NCBI RefSeq assembly: GCF_000341285.1
Contig: NW_005178464.1
Location: forward strand, 157,158-221,157
DNA length: 64,000 nucleotides
Source: Galdieria sulphuraria
Lineage: Eukaryota > Rhodophyta > Bangiophyceae > Galdieriales > Galdieriaceae
Direction of reading: 5' to 3'
Positions within the stretch are counted from its first letter, which is position 1, and each line of letters begins with the position of its first letter. Of this stretch, positions 55,307-64,000 are shown in pieces. Under the pieces are notes generated by a model. It worked only from the letters and a program-made list of their open reading frames with translations, ran no database searches and was not told the origin of the DNA. The position numbers and the translations under genes are program-made.

Positions 55307-55843
55307 ATGAGCTCTGAAAAGTTTGGTTTCAGAAGCAACACTGGAGATACTGTATTTACGGGTCTACTTGCAGCTTCTAGTGGACATGAACTCAGACATT
55401 TGTCGGGGACTACTTCTGCTAGGGCCAGAAGGATGAGCACGGAAGAGAGGAATCTTGTTTTGTTAAAGAGGAAGTTGAGGAACAGAGCTTCTGCTGTTCG
55501 ATCACGGAAACGTCGTTTGGCAATCATTGAACAGTTATATGCTCAGCTGATCGAACTATCACTTTTGGCTTCACGACTGGAAGAAAGATTGAGAGCCCTT
55601 GAGTTGGGGAGACTTAGGATGGAGTCTTTTGCAAACCATTCTTCGGAGGTTGGTGAGAGTGAGTATTGGGAGGAATCAGTACCATTTCAAGAGGAGTTTT
55701 ATATGGGAGAACCCGTGGTACTGCTGTTTGACTCCTCTCCTTTATTAGCAAAATCTTTTGCCGATTGGTCGGTGTCTCCTAGCGACTTGGAACTGGAAAA
55801 CTATTTTAGTTTAGATCTCAATTATCCTAATAATAGCATATGA
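55307..55843 (+). CDS. bZIP transcription factor 2
   Basis: An intronless 178-residue protein. It has a short N-terminal segment, then RMSTEERNLVLLKRKLRNRA, SAVRSRKRR as the basic core, and a zipper (IEQLYAQLIELSLLASRLEE, then RLRALELGRL). It has a longer zipper and a shorter, acidic C-terminal region (FQEEFYMGEPVVLLFDS). It lies 232 bp from its paralogue, in the same orientation; the two share the lead-in T-x-EER-x-L-x-L-x-KRKLRNR and could heterodimerise. No intron is present in either. Confidence 0.85.
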   Translation: MSSEKFGFRSNTGDTVFTGLLAASSGHELRHLSGTTSARARRMSTEERNLVLLKRKLRNRASAVRSRKRRLAIIEQLYAQLIELSLLASRLEERLRALELGRLRMESFANHSSEVGESEYWEESVPFQEEFYMGEPVVLLFDSSPLLAKSFADWSVSPSDLELENYFSLDLNYPNNSI

Positions 55844-56031
55844 ATGGTGACGTATCTCTTTACTTTGCAAATGGAAATGTTCTAAAGTATACGATTGGCA
55901 TAAAGCTTTATAACAACCATTGTGTTTCAGCTTTTTCAACATTGTTTTCTTTATATCCATTTCCTTTTCGACAAAAGGACTAAAAATGCCTGATGACTTA
56001 TATTAATCTAATCCCCCATATCTTTATATAG

Positions 56032-57660
56032 TCAAGTATTACAATATAACTTGTGGATCATAAAAACGCGCTCTAAAACATCCTCAACAATCTTGTCAGG
56101 AGTACTAGCTCCACTAGTTACACCAACAGTAACAGGTCCCTGTTTAAGAAAGTTTTCCTTTTCAATCAACTCTTGACTGGAAGATGAACGAAATACAATG
56201 CGGTTTTGGGGACCTATACAGGAAATGAAATATGTTGTAATGAGCTGAAATCATTTCTTCTTCATACTTGAGCAAAACTTACCTATCCTTTCAGGTCCAT
56301 CGATATAATAACTGGGAATGCCTTTTCTCTCAGCAATTTCTTGCAAATGACTAGTATTGCTCGAGTTGAATCCTCCCACCACTAAAACTAAATCCAATGG
56401 TTGTTCAATGAGATGTAGCATAGCGTCTTGACGTTCTTGTGTGGCATCGCAAATCGTATTAAAAGCAATGAAATGTTTAGAAAGTTCCTGAGGTCCAAAC
56501 TTTTTCAACATAGTTTCCTCAAATAACTTGGCAATGGCGTTTGTCTCATTCTTCAACATTGTAGTCTGATTGGCAATTCCTACAGCTTCCAAATCCGTAT
56601 CTGGATCGAAACCTGAAGAAATGGCGTATTTAAATTTTGAAATAAACTCATTTTTGTCTCCTCCATATAGTATATATTTACAAACATATTGTGCTTGTTC
56701 TATATTCAAAACAATAATATATCTAAAGTATTATTCAATGAACTGAAATGTACTCATAACTATCATACTTACTTTTCCGAAAAGGAAGCAGTGGCAATAG
56801 TTTCTTCATGATTCCACTTGCCGTGAATAACAGAAGTACAGTTTGCTCTTTTGTGTTTATCCACTGAATTCCAGACTTTAGAAACCCAAGGACAGGTAGT
56901 GTCCACTATCTGACAACCGAGGTTGGAAAGATATTCCATCTCACTCAACGTGGCACCAAAAGCAGGCAAAATAACTACATCTTCACTGGAAACTGCACTA
57001 AAATCTCTCACAAAATCTTTATGTGGTACAAACTGCACATTTAACTCAGCCAATCTAAGAATAAATACTGGTGAGCACGAAAGCCGGCAACTAGTAAACC
57101 AGATACCTTGCGTTCACTTTGGGATTGTGAATGATTTCGTTGGTAATCCATATTTTCTGTTTAGGAAAGTGTTTTCTTGTTTCTAAAGCCATAGCAACTG
57201 CTCTTTCGACTCCCCAACAAAAACCATACGAGTCTGCTAGCTTCACAGTCACTTGACCACTGCGGATTTCATTGTTTCCTGCTTTCGCTTCTTGCAAAAG
57301 CGTGGAGGAAAATTCCGAGTTCATGAGTAATTGCGTTGCCTCTTTCTCTTCTGCAAAGCCCCTACGGTTGAATTTTTCGGAAGACGTCAACTTCCGACGC
57401 AAAGCTCGCTTATCCAAAGACTCTTCAACAAGACCATGTTCTTCACGCCTATTTTGTTCAACGCACTGCACCAAAAATGGCCTCAGTGTTTTTGACTTGC
57501 AGTTGAAGCAAACCCTCTTTTTCTTTTCCCAACTTTGAAAACTGAGAGTGACATATCGCAGATACACGAAAACCATTTTTGGGTTATAATGATTGGCAGT
57601 GAGAGTTACTTGTTGATCTCCAATGGGATGGATTTCTTTTACAAAGTGAGTTGACAACAT
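56032..57660 (-). CDS. ISPH: 4-hydroxy-3-methylbut-2-enyl diphosphate reductase IspH (plastid)
   Basis: Four exons: 57107-57660, 56773-57054, 56283-56722 and 56032-56213 (introns 52, 50 and 69 nt) give 485 residues. The first 120 residues are basic and act as a probable plastid transit peptide. The catalytic part has [20 protein letters not shown] (first cluster Cys), [26 protein letters not shown] (second Cys), [35 protein letters not shown] (third Cys), [20 protein letters not shown] and [20 protein letters not shown]. It reduces HMBPP to IPP and DMAPP with a [4Fe-4S] cluster, the last step of the plastid MEP pathway. Sequence features match the plant/cyanobacterial branch. Confidence 0.95.
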
Positions 57661-58001
57661 TGTAGTTGAAAACTTGTTATAGTAGTGTCATAGCTGTGTG
57701 TATCAGAAGCTTTTCTAGGAGAGACTTTTAAAAGTACGTAGAGTTGGTTTTACACTGCACCTAGTGTGAAGACGTTGGTTACATAGTTGCTAGTCACTTT
57801 GACGTGGAATAGCTTTCCAAAATTTTTTTTCTTTGTCTTCCTTCTTGAAATGGCACTTGTGTGACGTACCTACCTACCTTGCAAAATTTGTAAAGTAGCA
57901 AGAGCTATTCAAGTATGTAAGATTCTCTGACGTCCTAGTTGCAAGTATTTGGAAAAGAAGAGAGACTTTGTTATTCATACAGGATTCGTCTTGGTGTGAA
58001 G
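57661..58001. promoter_or_regulatory. IspH promoter region with three ACGT-core elements
   Basis: Between the IspH start and the stop of the next minus-strand gene (341 bp) there are three TGACGT motifs in the same orientation at 57800-57805, 57862-57867 and 57928-57933, spaced 62 and 66 bp. They read TGACGTGG, TGACGTAC and TGACGTCC. ACGT cores are bound by bZIP factors, two of which are encoded just beyond IspH. No ORF or RNA gene is seen. Confidence 0.5.
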
Positions 58002-58714
58002 TTATTTCTCGTCGTTGACGAGGTTTTCTACGGCAATCTTGTCTTCTTGATCCTTTTGGTCTGCAGAAGACCTACTTTTTGCTTCTAATCTTGCAGCAAA
58101 TTCGCAGTGTCTAGTATGATATCGACAATTAGGTGGCCACAACTCATCTTTACAACCTGAACAAGTCATTTGGAACGTTTGAAGATTTGGTATCACTCTT
58201 ACCTACCTTTACATATTACAAATCTCGGCCGTATTGACGGTGCATATATAGCTGGATTCACTCGACGAGCTTCTCTTTCTGCTTTTGTCTTTTTCCTTTT
58301 CTTTATTGTAAAACTGCTACTCGTAGTGTCTGTTGTGTAAGTATTCTCAGTGGACGAGCAGTTGCTGTTAGAATCTCTATCTTCTGACGTTTGTCTCGCT
58401 CTGAAGATACCATCTTCCTCCGGTAATGAACTCGTTATCAAAGCTGACATTCTCGTCATATCGGTATGGATAAATGTTTTTGTTGGACAAGCTTCTTGTG
58501 TCGTTGAGGTGTTCATTCTCCAGCCTATTTTATCACCAAGTTGATGAGATTGCCAGTCGGATTGTTTGGTTGCTTGCGTATCCTGGAGTCCTGGGGTAAG
58601 CCAATCTTGGGTTGTTTCTGTATATTCATTGGGATGCTCAAAATGGCCTTCGTCTTCTCGCTCACTAGAGAGAAATCTCTTCATATCCAATCTGTTAATA
58701 GAACAGCAACCCAT
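58002..58714 (-). CDS. Cys/His-rich protein with C-terminal zinc-finger-like motif
   Basis: Two exons, 58207-58714 and 58002-58156 (50-nt intron, GTAGGT...TTCAG), give 220 residues if the start is the ATG at 58714 (MGCCSINRLDMKRFLS), or 210 from 58684. The N-terminal 130 residues are polar and disordered. A basic stretch (KKRKKTKAEREARRVNP) precedes IRPRFVICKGCKDELWPP and NCRYHTRHCEFAARLEAK. The C-x2-C-x8-C-x3-H-x2-HC spacing suggests one zinc site. I do not recognise the family. The basic stretch suggests a nuclear protein. Confidence 0.5.
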
Positions 58715-59170
58715 AAAGCAAGTATTCAAAACCGTGTTGAAGACATTTCAGATAAAGCAAAATTCGTAGAAGAATCGTAGGTGTAGTCTCTTTGACCCAA
58801 AATCGATTGCACAAAGTATATGAGCATTTTGCCACAGTGGCTTGTGAAAGAGGGCCGGAAGCCCCATCGCAAAGAGGGGCAATAAGATCTATGTCCATAC
58901 GACTATAAATGCTGATTGGTCTAGGGAAGGAAAACAAAGACACAAGTTTTTCATCAACTCCACTTGTTCAATAACACAAGAAAAGTTTCACAGCGTTGAA
59001 AACTTCGAACTTGTCTGTTGTTTCATCACAAGATACTCAAGGTATATGAATACTTGCTAGTTTATCGAGGTTGGAAGTACCTTTTATAGAGAAGAAACGT
59101 TTCTTGGCAAAATCTCCAAGTCTTTATTTTCATTTCCTTGTAGCTAAACTATTGAAAAGGGCTTGTGTTA

Positions 59171-59181
59171 CCCCCCCCCCC
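59171..59181 (+). repeat. Poly-C run (11 nt)
   Basis: An uninterrupted run of 11 C inside A/T-rich DNA, followed by ATC. It is the longest homopolymeric C/G run in the window. Confidence 0.9.
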
Positions 59182-60957
59182 ATCTATTTCTTACTTGAAG
59201 CAGCCTATCCCCTCTTTTTAAACTTTCTCTTTATTCTCCTTATTGAATTAGGTTGTAAAGGAAATATTGTTTCATCGCAAATTGTTTTTATGAAAAATAA
59301 AGCAGAGAGGAAAAGAAAAAACTGACTTTAAAAGCTTCATAAAGAATTGGAACGTTTTGATGAAATGGATATGGCTTTACATTTCTTCAGACTCGATTTG
59401 GAATTTATGTTTCGATTGTGACCATATTCATTCACATGGTTATTCCCAAGTGTAGATTGGAAAAGTTGACAGATAGTTGGTGTAGAAAAGTCCTCAAGAG
59501 TTCACCGAGTCTTTCTCCAGCCAAAGGTTATTGTGAAGTAGCTTTGTTCACTCAAAGGTTTCTGCCTCGTGTACTCCTGTTCCCACCATGTAATCGAGTG
59601 CTACCTTTGCTATCCATTTTTAACAGAACCATTTCTTCCACTCCCTTTTGTGGAAGTTGCTTCTTTCAACAGTCTGCAAACAGGTTCAGTGCTATATCCA
59701 AAATTTGCTTTCTCATTATGTTTTATTTTGTTTTACCATACAGTTTATGTGGTTTGTTTGTAAGTTTTGATAGCAGCGTGGTTTTTCTTAAGTTGTTTCA
59801 AAAACTTGTTGTTCAAAAGGACTAGTCTATGAGACAAACGGCAAAGGTTAACTTGTTAGCTATATCCTAATGACTGAAATGGTGTTTATTGTTTCACTCA
59901 AAGTCACTTTTCAAAATAGTTTCCCATACAAGTAGACTGTGTTTTTTTGAATGGTAAGAATACTTGCAAACAGAAACTATTTGGGTAGCACATCTAGTAA
60001 CGAAATCCTTAAAAAAAACACCTATCGAAAACACATTTACGAAGCAAACGATTTTAAATGTCTGGACGAGACGAATGTTTTCGTTTTACTAATAAAACTT
60101 TCACAAATAAAGCACAACATCAACTTTTTACCTTTTTTTTGAGAGTCCAACTATCTTTGTCAATAACTGCAACAAAAAGTAGCAGCACTTATGAGCAACA
60201 GTTTGAAAGGATTTGCTTTGATAAATAGGAAAATGGATATACCGTTTGTTTGCACACGACAACTTGATATTTATTTCAAGACCTTCTTTAGTGTACAATT
60301 GAGGTTTTTTGGTTGACTCCAATGTACTTTTTCAATTTTGAATTACACGGATAGTCTTTTATACGGAATTGAAGAAGGTATTTCGTGAAAGAGCACTTTA
60401 TATGAAGTGTCTTGAGAGAATTTATTCGGAACCTTTATGTTCATGAAAAGTTTTAAACATTTATATAAGAATTTTTCAAGTAAGATCGATAGAAATATCT
60501 AGATATGTACAACACTGACATGTATTGCATGAAAAAGTCTCTTTCCAACTTTCATAAAACAAGGATGAAAAATCTTTATGGTAGCACATTTGTGTTGGCA
60601 AAATGCAACAACACAACAAGAGAAACGCAGTCACTCTATAAAATTGACAAAACCATTTATCTTATCTACAACAATATTTTTCAAGTATGCCTTTTCTTTG
60701 ATGGAGACGCTTTCCTTGTGTCAAAAAAGTTTTCTGTTTCTTCTTGAACAAGGAGAAACCTCAGAGCCCATAATGTAATGGAACCATCAAAGCTATTGAA
60801 GCATTCTTTTCAAAGCAAGTGAATGGACATACTTGTCGTGAACTGAATACTTGGAATAATCAGCATACAGCAAAATGTTGGACTTTATAGTCATATTTGA
60901 TCGTGAAGTGATTTTCTGTAATGATTAAGAGACCTCTCACTGGAACGGGAATTGAAC

Positions 60958-61009
60958 TTGCATGAAACATCAACAATTGCAACTATTCTTTAGTTGTTCT
61001 TTCATGCAA
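60958..61009. repeat. Imperfect hairpin
   Basis: TTGCATGAAA at 60958-60967 pairs with TTTCATGCAA at 61000-61009 (10 bp). An inner CAACTA/TAGTTG stem near 60980-60995 extends the fold around a five-base loop. It lies in gene-poor DNA; it does not look like a tRNA. Confidence 0.5.
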
Positions 61010-61936
61010 CTTGAACGATGCATTTGTATTAGACAATGTTGAATTGACTTGAATATCAATCTCTTGATGTTCTTAAACTTTGTCCAGTATCCAGAATAGC
61101 TTTGATATCATATATGTTTGACCCAGAAATAAAATGCAATTGTATACAATTCTAAGAGGGAGATAACCGAAAAAATAAGGAGAACAAAATAAAAAGTTTC
61201 CAGTTTTTCATCCTGAGAGATGAAAGTAAAACTTGGTCGCTAAATAGGAATGAAAAATAGAAAAAACTAGCAAAGGCTAAAGAAACTGAAAACAAAATGG
61301 AGAACCATGGAATAACTAAATTATCTTTGGAATCCACAGCAAATTAAAAACCTTTCCTTTGTAAAATTTAAATATAGAAACACTGGTTATTAAAAAAAAA
61401 AGATATGAGCCAACGCACAATTGCAACACAGGTATACTACATTGGCATGTCTTTTGTTTTCTTTTCCGATCTATATTGTTGTGCAATTGATATCGTTGGA
61501 CCCTTCCACTTGTTGAAAAACTCAATCAGAAAATTTTTCCTGTGTTTCAAGGCCCTCTTTAAACAGCACAAGGAGCAAACGATCCTAGAGTGAAGTAAAG
61601 TGTGGAATGGAATAGATCTATTGAATTCTTGTTTTGTATCCCGATGAAGAACACGCTAGTCAAGACAGCAATATTCTTCTTATATAGTACATTCCACTTT
61701 GGGTTTTGAATAGTTTTTTGCTAGACCACCCAATTGTTTTTAGACATTTTAGGAAGAACAAAGTATTTTTGTCCCAATATTTTGTAGTCGCTATCAACCA
61801 TATGAAAAAGGTCGTAAAGAGTACTGCTTGTTTACTTATTCAAGAGGGTCTTTTTGAATCATAGGGGTTTCTCAAAGTAATAAATATAGTTTTCGTTCTC
61901 AATAGAAACCGTTTGGACTTGGCGTCTAAACTTCAT

Positions 61937-61971
61937 TGTGTGTGTGTACACACACAGAGAGAGAGAGAGAA
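61937..61971. repeat. GT/AC palindrome followed by (GA)n
   Basis: TGTGTGTGTGT runs into ACACACACA, a self-complementary stretch of about 20 bp, followed directly by about seven GA units. Such DNA can form Z-DNA or cruciforms, and it is a microsatellite in any case. Confidence 0.85.
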
Positions 61972-62178
61972 CACTTGAAATCCATTGTGGACGAAATGAT
62001 CTCTGTGCTTGTATACAAAGTCAATCATGGCACCTTGTATCAGTATTCGTTTTGGCAGAGTTGTTTGTTTGTTTTGAAACAAAATCTGATATTCATAAGA
62101 ACTCAGAACAGTCCAAGAAAGTCTAGAGATATTTGAGTTGAAGTGTTCTTGGAAGTATTGTAGCTACGTAAAAGAGCT

Positions 62179-62217
62179 GCTCATAAAAATACTTGTTGAA
62201 AAACTATCTTTATGAGC
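62179..62217. repeat. Hairpin with 9-bp stem
   Basis: GCTCATAAA at 62179-62187 pairs perfectly with TTTATGAGC at 62209-62217 across a 21-nt loop. Nearby ACTTGT words repeat. The function is unknown. Confidence 0.45.
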
Positions 62218-64000
62218 ACTTGTACACGTCCTAGTACTTGTCAAAGAGATTTTATTATACCCTATCCTACTCGTCTTGCTTTAAGCGTTAAACACTCTAA
62301 GAAAAAACTTGATTCACCTCACATATTCAAAGGTTCCTCTTTTGTTGTCAAAACTGACTATTTTCTATGATTCCAAACGAAACTATTGAATTCTTCTATT
62401 GTTTAAAAAATGTCATATTTCCCAAGGCAATGAAACTTGTCGAAAATTATTTAAAACTAGAAGCAAAGATCTCCAATTTCTTCTTCTCGTATTGCATAAT
62501 GGCAAGGTATAGTAAATATGCGTACGAGTAATGTCCAATTACGAATTGGGAGAGTATTTTTAGTTGTACAACTATTGTTCCGACTGAATTGTTTTCTGAA
62601 AAGTTTGGCAAAGTTATCTTAGAAGTAGCAATTGGGGAACAGAATTTGCCAGTTGAAAGAAAAGTTGCTCCATACTTTCTTCTTCCGTCTTTTTTTGATC
62701 ATAGGAACGAAATAAAGTTGATTTATTTGCTATAACAGTTACAAAAGAGTGTAAAAAAAGCAATTTCTCGTTGAACACAGTAGTTGAATTACTGTATACC
62801 ATTTACTTTATTTACACAAGTCAACTCTTCAGATCGCCACACCCTAAAATATTCTAGACTCGTTGGTTACAGTCAAACTATTTGTACCGCAAAGGTTGCT
62901 TGGTTTTTCAAATATTGTTGATCTCTTACAATTTGGACGATTCAATAGACTACAATCCATGTACAAGGAACTAGAAAGAATATCAAAAGAGTTGTTGGCA
63001 AAAGTTTCATAGAGGTACAACAACGACTCGAAAGTTATCAGCAAACAATCTATCTAGTCCAATTCCACCTCATCCTGAGAGCAAACGCAATTATAGTGAA
63101 CTTGCTACTATTGTTCTTTTTACAAGATGATGAACTTGAGCAAAAACGGCAGTAGCTTGATCTATTGAAGAAGAGTGTTTTGATACACAATGACGCTTTG
63201 AAATGATCAATACAAGCAAAGAAATTTTATAGCAGACAAAAGGTTGTACTAGAGATATTAATAGAACAGAAAAAAAGGATTCACAAGTCATTGATCAACT
63301 CGCGAGTTTGTAGTACCACATTATCCAAATACACTAGTAGTAGTTTAGACAATTCTAAAAACAGGCCTGGATATAAAGCCGTGAACAAGAAAAGCATATC
63401 TACAAAACTGCGACCACAAAAAACCACGAGGAAAGATGATCTTGCTATTTCCTTTGAACAACGTTTTCTTCTATTGAGAAAGACCAGTTGAGTTTTGTGT
63501 CTGAATTGTTCGACTTTGACTTGAGAATCTTTCCAGTCTGTTTGAAAACCCTTGTCTAATATCAAGTCAGTGTTTCTAATCACTCTCATTGACTCAACAG
63601 ACGTATGTATTGTCTCCTAGAAACTTGAAAACCTCTCCAACTTTGTGAGTTTTGTTTCACAACTTGAAGAAAAGAGTGGATTCTGTTACCCTTTGAAGGA
63701 TTTTCAACGCAATGGCTAACAGGAAGAATTGTAAAAAGAATCTAGAACGTAGAAACTGCACAACTATTGGTTCCAAGCCTTGACTTGTTCCGTAGTTGAC
63801 TGCAAAATACTTGAATTGTATTTTCTAGTGTTGGCAATTTTATCTTGTCTGAAATTGTCATATTCCTTTCCTAGAGTGATAAAGAAAGTCAAGGTAGATA
63901 GAACTGCCACATATGTAAAGTAGGGAATAAAAAGTTTTAAAGTGTCAAACAGACACAACTAGCAAGTTGACAAGCAGAAAATCCAATGCTGTAATTACTA

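Larger units (their letters stand above)
58715..64000. other. 5.3-kb gene-poor region at the right end
   Basis: No frame here exceeds about 135 codons, none starts with ATG and also has a recognisable domain, and no set of ~50-nt introns joins frames into a plausible protein. The largest, 59436-59825 (plus) and 63281-63589 (minus), have no motif I can name. Notable items are an 11-C run, a GT/AC palindrome with a GA tract, and two hairpins, listed separately. The rest of the window has a gene about every 1.4 kb, so this stretch is exceptional. It could be subtelomeric, centromeric, a long non-coding locus, or hold decayed genes. Confidence 0.5.

Noticed and set aside
59436-59825. 129-codon plus-strand frame with hydrophobic C-terminal part
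   Set aside because: It has no family motif, unusual Cys/Phe/Ser-rich composition, no splice partner and lies in gene-poor DNA. It cannot be excluded without transcript data.
60940-60970. tRNA-like B-box (GTTCAATTC on the minus strand)
   Set aside because: The flanking bases cannot form the 5-bp T stem, and no acceptor stem or A-box is in place.
63281-63589. 102-codon minus-strand frame beginning with ATG
   Set aside because: No domain is recognisable, an overlapping plus-strand frame is equally open, and joins with nearby frames by ~37-nt introns were not convincing.

Overview
The window is nuclear DNA of a compact, intron-bearing photosynthetic eukaryote. The best fit is a cyanidiophyte red alga of the Galdieria type. 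This is inferred from introns of mostly 47-69 nt with GTAAGT-like donors and TAG/CAG acceptors, intergenic gaps often below 100 bp, moderate A+T richness, and a mix of eukaryotic core genes (condensin SMC2, ribosomal P0, proteasome Rpn6 and Rpn7, RNA polymerase II Rpb9, retromer Vps29) with plastid-type genes (HHL1-like, IspH, ThiC, TrpF, plastid-type CLC). I found no tRNA, rRNA, CRISPR array or recognisable mobile element. Many models below were rebuilt by joining exons by eye, and exon coordinates are given in each entry.

Layout. 0-7 kb: an edge-truncated Lsm-like fragment, a BAR-like coiled-coil protein, a PI4K-gamma-type kinase, a pyrimidine-nucleotide-type mitochondrial carrier, a newly assembled small cysteine-rich membrane protein, and a RING protein. 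7-14 kb: a CLC channel/transporter, a NudC-type NADH pyrophosphatase and two tandem secreted heme peroxidases. 14-24 kb: a disordered protein with a WW-like tail, a WDR44-like WD40 protein, a membrane SDR, an HHL1-like plastid protein, and a head-to-head pair of a GT77-type glycosyltransferase and a secreted methyltransferase-like protein. 24-31 kb: SMC2, ribosomal P0 with an apparent frameshift at its C-terminus, an Spg1/Tem1 GTPase, a RING-H2 membrane protein and an Mpv17/PMP22 protein. 31-44 kb: TrpF, an MFS transporter, Rpn6, a ZIP transporter, an AMPK/SNF4 gamma subunit, an Sds3-like coiled coil, an acyl-CoA-binding/ankyrin protein, a Siva-like protein, Rpn7, Rpb9 and a nine-exon Vps29. 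44-58.7 kb: proline dehydrogenase, an orphan membrane protein, an HRD3/SEL1L protein, ThiC, a small membrane protein, two tandem bZIP factors, IspH and a Cys/His-rich protein. 58.7-64 kb: a 5.3-kb stretch without a convincing gene.

The genes are not an operon. Neighbours are mostly unrelated and packed head-to-head or tail-to-tail. Recurring themes are ubiquitin/proteasome function (Rpn6, Rpn7, HRD3/SEL1L, two RING proteins), plastid metabolism (ThiC, IspH, TrpF, HHL1), and secreted or wall-related proteins (peroxidases, GT77, methyltransferase-like). The points most worth checking are the P0 C-terminal frameshift, the spliced cysteine-rich membrane protein, the loss of the distal arginine in one peroxidase copy, and the gene-poor right end.
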